From assembly GCF_023242315.1 (NCBI RefSeq), contig NZ_JALLIY010000032.1, positions 1-34,116 of the forward strand: a DNA stretch of 34,116 nt. Direction: 5' to 3'. This stretch comes from Pseudomonas sp. MWU13-2105. Its GTDB lineage: Bacteria > Pseudomonadota > Gammaproteobacteria > Pseudomonadales > Pseudomonadaceae. Every line of letters begins with the position of its first letter. Within the stretch, counting starts at the first letter, position 1. A program made the position numbers and the translations under genes. Of the stretch, positions 9,862 through 17,442 are shown piece by piece. Under the pieces are notes generated by a model. That model did not search any database. It was not told the DNA's origin and saw nothing but the letters and a program-made list of their open reading frames with translations.

Positions 9862-10353
9862 ATGCAACCCACCACCATTCATCACAATCAGCGTATCGCC
9901 TTTATCCAGGCCTGCTGGCACAAGGATATTGTCGACCAGGCGCGCCACGGTTTCGTCTCGGAAATCGCCAAACTGGGCTATCAGGAAAGCGATATCGACT
10001 TTTTCGAAGTCGGCGGTGCCTTCGAAATCCCCTTGCATGCCAAGCTGCTGGCCAAGTCCGGGCGCTATGCCGGCGTGGTCGCCGCGGGCCTGGTGGTCGA
10101 CGGCGGGATCTATCGCCATGACTTCGTCGCCACCGCGGTGATCGATGGCCTGATGCAGGTCCAACTGGACACCGAAGTGCCGGTGTTTTCGGTAGTGTTG
10201 ACCCCACATCACTTCCACGCCGGCGAAGAGCACCATAAGTTCTTCTTCGATCACTTCGTGCACAAGGGCCAGGAAGCGGCGAAAACCTGCGCCGACACCC
10301 TGAGCAAACTGCGCGCCCTGCCGCGCCCCGCACCGCAGAAAGTCGCGGTCTGA
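9862..10353 (+). CDS. ribH: 6,7-dimethyl-8-ribityllumazine synthase, type II (RibH2-like)
   Basis: 163 residues. It condenses 5-amino-6-ribitylaminouracil with dihydroxybutanone phosphate, the penultimate riboflavin step. The sequence IAFIQACWHKDIVDQARHGF, FEVGGAFEIPLHAKLLAKSGRYAGVV and DGGIYRHDFVATAVIDGLMQVQLDTEVPVFSVVLTPH-type blocks closely resemble Brucella/Mesorhizobium RibH2 (decameric type II), including the histidine in TPHHFH near the active site. Start 9862 has AGGAG (9848-9852) upstream; the frame is open further upstream but inside the leader. It stands alone behind an FMN riboswitch, away from a ribD-ribE-ribBA cluster, so it is probably a second, FMN-repressed lumazine synthase. 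Confidence 0.92.
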   Translation: MQPTTIHHNQRIAFIQACWHKDIVDQARHGFVSEIAKLGYQESDIDFFEVGGAFEIPLHAKLLAKSGRYAGVVAAGLVVDGGIYRHDFVATAVIDGLMQVQLDTEVPVFSVVLTPHHFHAGEEHHKFFFDHFVHKGQEAAKTCADTLSKLRALPRPAPQKVAV

Positions 10354-10361
10354 GCCCCTTT

Positions 10362-10387
10362 GACCTGCCGACCCGGGTCGGCAGGTC
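10362..10387 (+). terminator. 26-bp perfect palindrome, likely terminator after ribH2
   Basis: GACCTGCCGACCC immediately followed by its exact reverse complement, 8 bp after the lumazine synthase stop. The hairpin is very strong but only ATT and mixed bases follow, so terminator efficiency is uncertain. Confidence 0.55.
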
Positions 10388-10502
10388 ATTCCTGCGCGCA
10401 TAACTATCTACTCTCTCCCGGCGGCGCCGATGCGCTTAAGTGGATTCGAGCTTTTGCCCTTTCGGGGCTTTCGAAACCCACCGCCTGCGGAGACACCTCG
10501 GC

Positions 10503-11972
10503 ATGAACGACTTTTCCAGACTGCACCAGGACAGACCTGTCCTGCTCGGTAACGAGCACTGGATCGACGGCAACCACGAAACCGCCCAACCCGCCACAAC
10601 CCCACTGGATCAGTATCCGGACGACCAGCGGGTCATGCGCAACCACATCCTGCACATGGACGACATGGCCATGGTGGAACGCAAGAAACTCGAGGCGCCC
10701 CCCGAATACCGGGGCCCGACCGACCATCTGGTTTTCACCACCCGGGACCGCTCCGACCAGGTGCACCTGTACCTCACCGATCATCCGATCCTCGATATCA
10801 ATGACCAGCGCTATCACCTGAAGATGGCCTCGGCCGGGCAAGTCATCGTCTTGCGCACAGAGGGCGGGCACGACAGCATCCGGATCGACGATCAGGTGAA
10901 GATCACGGTATTCATCGATGCGGGGACGGGAAACGACCGGATTTTCAGCGGTGGCGGCTTCACCAAGGTCAACGCCGGCCCCGGCAACGACCAGGTCCTC
11001 ACACGCTCCGGCGCCAGCTATATCGAAGCCGGAGACGGCGACGACCTCGTCAGCGCCCAGGGCAGCGGCGCCATGACCGTCTACGGCGGCAAGGGCCACG
11101 ACACCCTGGTCGGAGGTGAAGGCGCCTGCTTCATGGACGGCGGCCAGGGCGACGATGTGCTGTTGGGGGGCAAGGGCCATAACGTGCTCAGCGGGGCGGA
11201 TGGCAACGACCTGCTCGTCCCCGGCCCTGAGCGCAATACGGTCTACACCGGCACCGGCCTGGATCTCGTCGAACACCTGGGGCCCAATACCCGACTGTTC
11301 AATGCCTATGCCGACGGACCTGTTCCATCCAGCATTCATGAAGCCCCCGGCATCATCATCGCCGCCAAGGACCTGGACAGTTGCGGCGTGGTCGTGGATG
11401 GCACGCAGGAGTTCCAGGAGCGGGTCAAGGACGACCTCAAGCTGCTGTCGGGCTCCGGCAACGGTCGGCAACTGCTCGACGCCTTGGGCGAAGCCAGGAA
11501 CAGAAGCGGTGTCCCGGTGCTGGTCAAGGAGCTGACCGCGGAGGAGAACGGCATGTGTTTCCCGAATCGCCCGCAGCCCGACAACCCCTTCGAGGACGAA
11601 CACCCCTTTATCGAAAACGGCCGGGAGGGCATTCCGATCAAGGGTTGCACGGTGTACTACGATCCGTCGTTCCTCAAGGGTGAAATCACCAGCATCGTGC
11701 ATCTCTACCACGAGCTGTGCCATGCCTATAACTTCGTGACCGGGACGATTTTTCCGGGCTATGGTCCGGACGGCGTGGACGCGGACAACGTTCGCCAACG
11801 GGTTCCCAACGCCGAACTCCAGGCCGTCGGTCTAAGGGTGAGCGCGCCGCCCTTCGATTTCGACAGGGACCCGGCGACACCGCCCCTGGACAGTAATCCC
11901 GAGGCGTTCAGCGAAAACGGCCTGCGCCAGGAGTTCGGCATCGCGCCGCGCAAGCAATACCGCGGCGACTGA
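10503..11972 (+). CDS. Putative M91-family zinc metallopeptidase effector with RTX-like repeats
   Basis: 489 residues from MNDFSRLHQD (GGAG about 11 bases upstream; an earlier methionine at 10440 lacks this). There is no signal peptide. Residues 1-135 are a polar N-terminal region. Residues about 138-241 hold six or more RTX/hemolysin-type calcium repeats (AGTGNDRIFSGG, AGDGDDLVSA, GGKGHDTLVGG, GGQGDDVLLGG, GADGNDLLV). The C-terminal domain (about 320-489) has the zinc motif H403-E-L-C-H407 in LYHELCHAYNF, and E438 in NAELQAVGL is a candidate third ligand. This fits the NleD/HopH-type M91 effectors that cleave host proteins, but the repeats placed before the protease reverse the serralysin order. 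It could be exported by a type I, III or VI system; none is in the window and I found no hrp box. It converges with astE, with 9 bp between stops. Confidence 0.75.
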   Translation: MNDFSRLHQDRPVLLGNEHWIDGNHETAQPATTPLDQYPDDQRVMRNHILHMDDMAMVERKKLEAPPEYRGPTDHLVFTTRDRSDQVHLYLTDHPILDINDQRYHLKMASAGQVIVLRTEGGHDSIRIDDQVKITVFIDAGTGNDRIFSGGGFTKVNAGPGNDQVLTRSGASYIEAGDGDDLVSAQGSGAMTVYGGKGHDTLVGGEGACFMDGGQGDDVLLGGKGHNVLSGADGNDLLVPGPERNTVYTGTGLDLVEHLGPNTRLFNAYADGPVPSSIHEAPGIIIAAKDLDSCGVVVDGTQEFQERVKDDLKLLSGSGNGRQLLDALGEARNRSGVPVLVKELTAEENGMCFPNRPQPDNPFEDEHPFIENGREGIPIKGCTVYYDPSFLKGEITSIVHLYHELCHAYNFVTGTIFPGYGPDGVDADNVRQRVPNAELQAVGLRVSAPPFDFDRDPATPPLDSNPEAFSENGLRQEFGIAPRKQYRGD

Positions 11973-11981
11973 TCGCCGGGG

Positions 11982-12989
11982 CTAAACCAGGCTTGCGTCG
12001 CTGGATGGCACCACCAGGATCCCCGCCCGCAGGCCGTTTTTCACCTTCGGGTTGGGGAAAATGATCCGTGCGCCCTCTTCTTCCACTACCCAGCGACTGC
12101 TCGCCAGGTCCTCGGCCAGCAAGTAGCCCTTGGGCAGTTCCGAGAAGTTCTCGATGTCCGCCGGCAAGTGCATCAGGAAGCTGTCACTGTGCTTGATGAC
12201 TTCCCGCGCCACGCTGAACAGTTGCAAGCCCTCGAGCGTCTCATCGGTGGCCGGCTCACGGCCCTCGATGATCTGCTTGAGGCGTAACTCCAGGCGCGAA
12301 ACATCCACCCCCTGGTTCTGCCCGAATGGCCGGGCCTTGCCCAGCTCCAGGGTAAAGGACTCGGCGCCCAGCTTGTCGTAGGTGTAGCTGCTGAAGACGA
12401 TGGAGGGCTTGTTCTGCAACAGCACCGCCGTCATCCCGGCGGCGCGCAGGCGGGCCAGCTCGCGACGCGAATGCGCCCGGCCTTCCTGGTAGGGATACAG
12501 GGCAAACTGTTCGATCTTCGAACCGCGAATGGCGGTGTGCAGGTCATAGTGCAGGCGCTCGCGATCCGCCAGGCTGAAGAAACTCGCCGCCAGGCGCTCC
12601 AGCTCGCAAGCGCGCAAGGCCTCGCTGCCACTGCTCAACTCATGCCGGCCATTGAACAGTCGGTTGACGTCCTGCTCGACAAAACGCTCGCCGCGACGGA
12701 TTGCCTCGGGGTTGCCGAACAGGAACAGAATACGCGCGCGGGGCTTGAGATCGCCCCGGGCAATGTCGTGCAACAGGCGATCGAGCAACTCGATCGGCGC
12801 TGTTTCGTTGCCGTGGATACCGGCGGACAACAGCAGGTCGAGCCTGTTGTCCCGGGCCTCGGGAGGCCGCACTTCAAGTGCGCCCTCGCTCAGCCAGCGC
12901 ATGCGCACGCCGTCGACCGTCAGTTGAGTCTTCTCCGCCGGTTCACGACCGGCGAGGGTCAGTTCAAGCAGTCTGCCGAGGGCGAGCAT
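11982..12989 (-). CDS. astE: Succinylglutamate desuccinylase
   Basis: 335 residues starting MLALGRLLELTLAGREPAEK (start 12989; the frame remains open far upstream but that part overlaps the next gene and is Arg-rich shadow). It catalyses the last step of the succinyltransferase pathway: N-succinylglutamate to glutamate plus succinate. M14-like zinc ligands are seen in SAGIHGNETAPIELL (H..E) and in HYDLHTAIR. The later TLELGKARPFG segment carries the catalytic glutamate. It is the final gene of the aru cluster, 17 bp after the His-tailed small protein. It is called aruE in P. aeruginosa. Confidence 0.96.
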   Translation of the reverse strand: MLALGRLLELTLAGREPAEKTQLTVDGVRMRWLSEGALEVRPPEARDNRLDLLLSAGIHGNETAPIELLDRLLHDIARGDLKPRARILFLFGNPEAIRRGERFVEQDVNRLFNGRHELSSGSEALRACELERLAASFFSLADRERLHYDLHTAIRGSKIEQFALYPYQEGRAHSRRELARLRAAGMTAVLLQNKPSIVFSSYTYDKLGAESFTLELGKARPFGQNQGVDVSRLELRLKQIIEGREPATDETLEGLQLFSVAREVIKHSDSFLMHLPADIENFSELPKGYLLAEDLASSRWVVEEEGARIIFPNPKVKNGLRAGILVVPSSDASLV

Positions 12990-13006
12990 GGCGCGGTATT
13001 CCTTAA

Positions 13007-13294
13007 TCAGTGATGGTGATCGCAGTCGGGGCCGTGGACATGATCGTCGTCGCCGATCTCGGCCGGCTCCATCTCCAGTTGCAGGCTGACCAGGTTGGTC
13101 GCCAGCGGGCGCAGCAGCAGGTTGGCATATTCGGCGTCGCCTTCCTCGACATCGACACCGATCAGCAGTTGGCCGCGGCCGTCGTGCTGGATCCACAATT
13201 CCTTGCCCTGCCAGATCACCGCGACGCGGGTGCAGGAGGTTTCCAGTTGAGTGCCGTCGGTGTCTTCAAGGATCAGTTGCAGGGTATCGCTCAT
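13007..13294 (-). CDS. Conserved small protein of the aru operon with His-rich tail (PA0900-like)
   Basis: 95 residues. The body looks like alternating beta strands (LQLILEDTDGTQLETSCTRV, AVIWQGKELWIQHDGRG), and the last 15 residues carry HVHGPDCDHHH, which with its Cys and acidic residues could bind Zn or Ni. It lies between astB (56 bp upstream) and astE (17 bp downstream), the place of PA0900 in P. aeruginosa. The function is not established. Metal delivery to the zinc enzyme AstE is a guess from the tail and the context only. Confidence 0.8.
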   Translation of the reverse strand: MSDTLQLILEDTDGTQLETSCTRVAVIWQGKELWIQHDGRGQLLIGVDVEEGDAEYANLLLRPLATNLVSLQLEMEPAEIGDDDHVHGPDCDHHH

Positions 13295-13350
13295 GTTTTA
13301 GGCTCTCGTCTGGAAGTAAAACGCCGCGCTCCAAGACAGAGCGGCGGCCT

Positions 13351-14697
13351 TCAATTGATCTGGAATGGGTAAACCGAGCCCAGTTTAAGGATTTGCGTCA
13401 GTTCATCCAATGCCGTGCGACATTCAAGCAGCAACTGCGGGTCGGCCAGGTCGCTTTCACGCAGGCTGTCGCGGTAGTGCTTGTCGACCCACTGGGTCAG
13501 CGTGCCATACAACGGCGCCGTCATGATAACTCCCGGGTTGACCGCGGCCAGTTCGTTTTCTTTCAAGGCCACGCGCAAGCGCAGGCACGCCGGGCCACCA
13601 CCGTTCTGCATGCTCTGCTTGAGGTCGAAAACCTTGACCTCGCGCACCGGACCGCCGGCGCTGGTCAGCTCCTGCAGGTAGGCCCAGACCCGCGGGTTGC
13701 CACGGCACTCTTCCGGCACGATCAGCAGCATGCCGCCATCGGCACGGTTCAGCAGCTGGCTGTTGAACAGGTAGGAACGCACCGCGTCTTCCACCGCCAC
13801 TTTCGAGCGTGGCACGCAGATCGCCTGAAAGTTGCCACCGCGCCTGGCCAGCTTGCCCTGCAACTCGGCGAGCATCTGTTCGGTGTCGAGGAAGGCGTCC
13901 TCGTGGTAGAACAATACCTCGCCGTTACCCACCGCGATCACATCGTTGTGGAACACACCCTGGTCAATCACCGCCGGGTTCTGTTGAGCATAGACCACAC
14001 CGTCATCGCTCAGGCCATGCAGCCGGGCGACCGCCTGCGAGGCTTCGAGGGTCTGGCGCGCCGGGTATTTCTGCGGGGCCGGGTAGCGGGTGTCGAAGGC
14101 GCTGCGCCCGAAGACGAAGAACTCGACGCCGGCTTCGCCGTACTCACGGCAGAAGCGCGTGTGGTTGGCCGCGCCTTCGTCGCCGAACTGGGCCACGGCG
14201 GGCAGCGCCGGGTGATGGGCGAAATGTTTCGAATCGGCGAACATCGCCCCCAGCACGCGACTGGTGGTCGGGTGTTCGATGCTGCGGTGGTATTTGCAGT
14301 TGAGGTTGGCGGCGGTGAAATGCACGCGACCGTCGGCGGTGTCGGCACTCGGGCTGACGGTTCCGGCGTTGGCCACCCACATGCTCGACGCCGAGCAACT
14401 GGCAACCAGCAGCGGCATCGCCTGTTTCGCGGCGCGCTCGATCACCTGTGCATCGCTGCCGGTGAAACCGAGGCTGCGCAAGGCCGCCACATCCGGGCGC
14501 TCCTGCGGGGCCAGCACGCCCTGGACAAACCCCATGTCCATCAGTGCTTTCATTTTCGCCAGGCCTTGCAGCGCCGCTTCCTTGGGGTTGGAAGCCTGCT
14601 GGCTGTTGCTCTGGGAAGCGACGTTGCCGTAGGACAGGCCGCCGTAGTTATGGGTCGGGCCTACAAGACCGTCAAAATTGACTTCAAAGGATTTCAT
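13351..14697 (-). CDS. astB: N-succinylarginine dihydrolase
   Basis: 448 residues, standard. It hydrolyses N-succinylarginine to succinylornithine, CO2 and two ammonia, the second step. The N-terminus carries the family block GLVGPTHNYGGLSYGNVAS. The catalytic cysteine is C371 in NGGGPACLRLRV, and the histidine region FHNDVIAVGNGEVLFYHEDAF matches the amidinotransferase-like fold. It is aruB in P. aeruginosa. It is separated from astD by 180 bp containing two REP elements, unlike the tight spacing elsewhere in the cluster. Confidence 0.97.
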   Translation of the reverse strand: MKSFEVNFDGLVGPTHNYGGLSYGNVASQSNSQQASNPKEAALQGLAKMKALMDMGFVQGVLAPQERPDVAALRSLGFTGSDAQVIERAAKQAMPLLVASCSASSMWVANAGTVSPSADTADGRVHFTAANLNCKYHRSIEHPTTSRVLGAMFADSKHFAHHPALPAVAQFGDEGAANHTRFCREYGEAGVEFFVFGRSAFDTRYPAPQKYPARQTLEASQAVARLHGLSDDGVVYAQQNPAVIDQGVFHNDVIAVGNGEVLFYHEDAFLDTEQMLAELQGKLARRGGNFQAICVPRSKVAVEDAVRSYLFNSQLLNRADGGMLLIVPEECRGNPRVWAYLQELTSAGGPVREVKVFDLKQSMQNGGGPACLRLRVALKENELAAVNPGVIMTAPLYGTLTQWVDKHYRDSLRESDLADPQLLLECRTALDELTQILKLGSVYPFQIN

Positions 14698-14764
14698 CGG
14701 CGAGGCTCCATGAATCTGTTTTTATAAGCACACATCATCTGCGTATGGCGACCGCTTCGCGGTC

Positions 14765-14789
14765 ATCGCTGGCAAGCCAGCTCCTACAA
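14765..14789 (-). repeat. REP element (first of an inverted pair)
   Basis: ATCGCTGGCAAGCCAGCTCC... at 14765-14789 is the reverse orientation of the REP core TTGTAGGAGCTGGCTTGCCA. It lies between astD and astB. Confidence 0.75.
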
Positions 14790-14831
14790 GGTTCTGCGGC
14801 GAACCCAAAATCGTGCCCTGTACCGGGCCCA

Positions 14832-14856
14832 TTGTGGGAGCCGACTTGCCGGCGAT
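14832..14856 (+). repeat. REP element (second of an inverted pair)
   Basis: TTGTGGGAGCCGACTTGCCG... at 14832-14856, facing the copy at 14765-14789 with 42 bp between. This is a BIME-like arrangement inside the aru operon and could form an mRNA hairpin that stabilises the upstream message or attenuates the downstream genes. Confidence 0.75.
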
Positions 14857-14877
14857 AGGGCCCGAAGGCCCGACGAC

Positions 14878-16344
14878 TCAGGAAAGCCGGACACCCGGTG
14901 TCAGTGTCGCCGGCACCGTCAAGTTCGGCGTTTCCAGCGACGCCACCGGGTACGCGCAGTAATCCGCCGCGTAATAGGCACTGGCGCGATGGTTGCCCGA
15001 GGCCCCGACCCCGCCGAAGGGCGCGCTGCTGGCAGCACCGGTCAGTTGTTTGTTCCAGTTGACGATCCCGGCCCGGCTTTCCAACCAGAACTGCTGGTAA
15101 CGTGCCTCGGAATCCGACAGCAGGCCTGCCGCCAGGCCGTACTGCGTGTTGTTGGCCTCGGCAATCGCCGCGTCGAAATCAGCGTAGCGAATCACTTGCA
15201 GCAACGGCCCGAACAATTCTTCATCGGGACGATCGGCCACCGCCGTTACATCAAGAATACCCGGGGTCAGCAACGCCGCCGTGGCTTGCGGCTGAGTCAT
15301 TTCCAGCAATGCCAGCGCACCATGACCCAACAGATGCGCCTGGGCCTCCATCAACGCACGCGCGGCCCCGAGGGACACCACCGAGCCCATGAACGGCGCC
15401 GGCTGCTGGTCGAACGCACCGACGTCGATGGTCGCGCTGACTGCCACCAGGCGCTCCAGCAACTTGTCGCCCCAGCCCCCTTCAGGCACCAGCAGGCGAC
15501 GGGCACAGGTGCAACGCTGGCCGGCGGAGATAAAGGCCGACTGAATGATGGTGTACACCGCCGCGTCGAGGTCCTGGACCTGATCGACCACCAGCGGGTT
15601 GTTGCCGCCCATTTCCAGGGCCAGGATCTTGTCCGGACGCCCGGCGAACTGCTGATGCAGATGGTTGCCGGTGCGGCTCGAACCGGTGAAGAACAGGCCG
15701 TCGATGCCGGCATGCGCCGCCAGGGCGATCCCGGTTTCCCGCGCGCCTTGCAGCAGGTTCAACACACCCGCCGGCAGACCGGCCTCGATCCAGCAACGCA
15801 CCGTCAGCTCGGCCACTTTCGGGGTCAGCTCGCTCGGTTTGAACAGCACGCTGTTACCGGCCAGCAACGCCGGCACGATATGTCCGTTGGGCAGGTGGCC
15901 CGGGAAGTTGTAAGGACCGAACACCGCCACCACACCGTGGGGCTTGTGGCGCAACACGGCGGTGGCGTCGCCCAGCGGGCCGCTCTTCTCGCCGGTACGC
16001 TCACGGTAGCTCTGCACCGAGATGGCGATCTTGTTGACCATGCTGGTCACTTCGGTCGCGGCTTCCCACAGGGGTTTGCCGGTTTCTTCACCGATGCAGC
16101 GGGCCAACTCGTCGGCACGGTTTTTCAAGTGCGCGGCAAAACTTTCGAGCACGCCAATACGCTCGTCGAGGGAACGCTTGGCCCAGGCCGGAAACGCCTG
16201 GCGCGCGGCCTGCACGGCGGCGTCGACCTGCGCGGCGCTGGCGCCCTTGCCGGACCACAGCACTTGCTGGGTCACCGGGTTCAACGATTCGAAGGCTTCG
16301 CCCTGGCCTTCCTGCCAGGCACCGGCGATGTAAAGCGTGCTCAT
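14878..16344 (-). CDS. astD: N-succinylglutamate 5-semialdehyde dehydrogenase
   Basis: 488 residues, ALDH superfamily. It oxidises succinylglutamate semialdehyde to succinylglutamate with NAD+. The NAD-binding and PYNFPGHLPNGH segment lies near 135-150, FTGSSRTG near 220, the general base E in LALEMGGNNPLV near 244, and the nucleophile C278 in SAGQRCTCARR. Its start overlaps the aruG stop by one base (16344), so translation is probably coupled. It is aruD in P. aeruginosa. Confidence 0.97.
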   Translation of the reverse strand: MSTLYIAGAWQEGQGEAFESLNPVTQQVLWSGKGASAAQVDAAVQAARQAFPAWAKRSLDERIGVLESFAAHLKNRADELARCIGEETGKPLWEAATEVTSMVNKIAISVQSYRERTGEKSGPLGDATAVLRHKPHGVVAVFGPYNFPGHLPNGHIVPALLAGNSVLFKPSELTPKVAELTVRCWIEAGLPAGVLNLLQGARETGIALAAHAGIDGLFFTGSSRTGNHLHQQFAGRPDKILALEMGGNNPLVVDQVQDLDAAVYTIIQSAFISAGQRCTCARRLLVPEGGWGDKLLERLVAVSATIDVGAFDQQPAPFMGSVVSLGAARALMEAQAHLLGHGALALLEMTQPQATAALLTPGILDVTAVADRPDEELFGPLLQVIRYADFDAAIAEANNTQYGLAAGLLSDSEARYQQFWLESRAGIVNWNKQLTGAASSAPFGGVGASGNHRASAYYAADYCAYPVASLETPNLTVPATLTPGVRLS

Positions 16345-17369
16345 TATTTCGACTCCCGGGAAGCAGACAACGGTACTGCGCGGACCTGATCGCCCGCGCT
16401 CAGTTGAAGACGTTTGGCGCTCAGCGGATCGACCACCAGGGTCCCCGCCGCCAAGCGCGCCGGGGCCGCGGTAATACGGCAGTCCTCGCGCTTGCGGTTG
16501 TGGATCAGGTACGGCGTGGCATCGTCACCCGGAGTGCCGACAGCCAGTACCAGCGCCTGGCTATCACGCACCGCACGGATCTTGCTGGTTTCGCACTCCA
16601 CCGCCGGACCGGCGTCGAAGATGTCGACATACCCCTGGTAACTGAAGCCCTCGCTCTTGAGCATCGCCAACGCCGGCTCGGTGTCGGTGTGCACCTTGCC
16701 GATCACCGCGCGCGCTTCTTCGGAGAGGAAGCAGGTGTACAGCGGGAACTTGGGCATCAGCTCGGCGATAAAGGCCTTGTTGCCGACGCCGGTCAGGTAA
16801 TCGGCCTGGCTGAATTCCATCTTGAAGAAGTGCCGGCCCAGGCTTTCCCAGAACGGCGAGCGCCCGGCGGCATCAGACATGCCGCGCATCTCGGCGATGA
16901 TCTTGTTGCCGAACAGCTCGGGGAACTCGGCGATAAACAGCATCCGCGCCTTGGCCAGCATGCGGCCGTTGAGACCACTGCGATAATCGGCGTGCAGGAA
17001 CAGCGAGCACAGCTCGGAGTTGCCGGTCAGGTCGTTGGCCAGGAACAGCGTCGGGATTTCGCGGTAAATCTTCAATTCCTGGGAGGCGCTGACCGTCAGG
17101 CCGACCCGGAAGTTGTACCAGGGCTCACGCAGACCGACGGCGCCAGCAATAGCGCTGATACCGACCACGCGGCCATCATCGTTTTCGAGCACGAACAGAT
17201 AGTCCGCATCGCCACGACCGGCTTCGCCAGTGAAGGTTTTCTCCGCCCAACCGACCCGATGGGCCAGGCGCTCTTCGTTGGCCGGCAAGGTGGTCAGGCC
17301 GGTACCGGTGCTGCGGGCCAGGTCGATCAGAGCGGGTAAATCGCTGCTGCGTACGGGACGAACGATCAT
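16344..17369 (-). CDS. aruG: Arginine N-succinyltransferase, subunit beta (AruG)
   Basis: 341 residues, AstA family (GNAT-like fold). It starts MIVRPVRSSDLPALIDLARS, with the family features TGLTTLPANEERL near 23-36, SELCSLFLHADYRSG near 115-130 and AEMRGMSDAAGRSPFWESLGRHFF. Together with AruF it forms the heteromeric enzyme that succinylates arginine or ornithine with succinyl-CoA, the entry step. Pseudomonas has two diverged AstA copies where E. coli has one; the partner is 73 bp upstream. Confidence 0.95.
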   Translation of the reverse strand: MIVRPVRSSDLPALIDLARSTGTGLTTLPANEERLAHRVGWAEKTFTGEAGRGDADYLFVLENDDGRVVGISAIAGAVGLREPWYNFRVGLTVSASQELKIYREIPTLFLANDLTGNSELCSLFLHADYRSGLNGRMLAKARMLFIAEFPELFGNKIIAEMRGMSDAAGRSPFWESLGRHFFKMEFSQADYLTGVGNKAFIAELMPKFPLYTCFLSEEARAVIGKVHTDTEPALAMLKSEGFSYQGYVDIFDAGPAVECETSKIRAVRDSQALVLAVGTPGDDATPYLIHNRKREDCRITAAPARLAAGTLVVDPLSAKRLQLSAGDQVRAVPLSASRESK

Positions 17370-17442
17370 GCTATCTCCTCAAACGGGCACCGGCTGACGG
17401 GTACCCGCGAAACTCGCTGTAAGGCTGCTTTCGATACCGGCC

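Noticed and set aside
10388..10502. Search for an hrp box (GGAACC-N16-CCACNNA) before the M91-like gene, and likewise at 20010-20128 before the LRR gene
   Set aside because: No acceptable match at either place, so type III regulation is not claimed.
13393..14727. 444-codon open frame opposite astB, and similar frames opposite astD, aruG, aruF, aruC and the M91-like gene
   Set aside because: All are third-position GC shadows of well-supported genes on the other strand.
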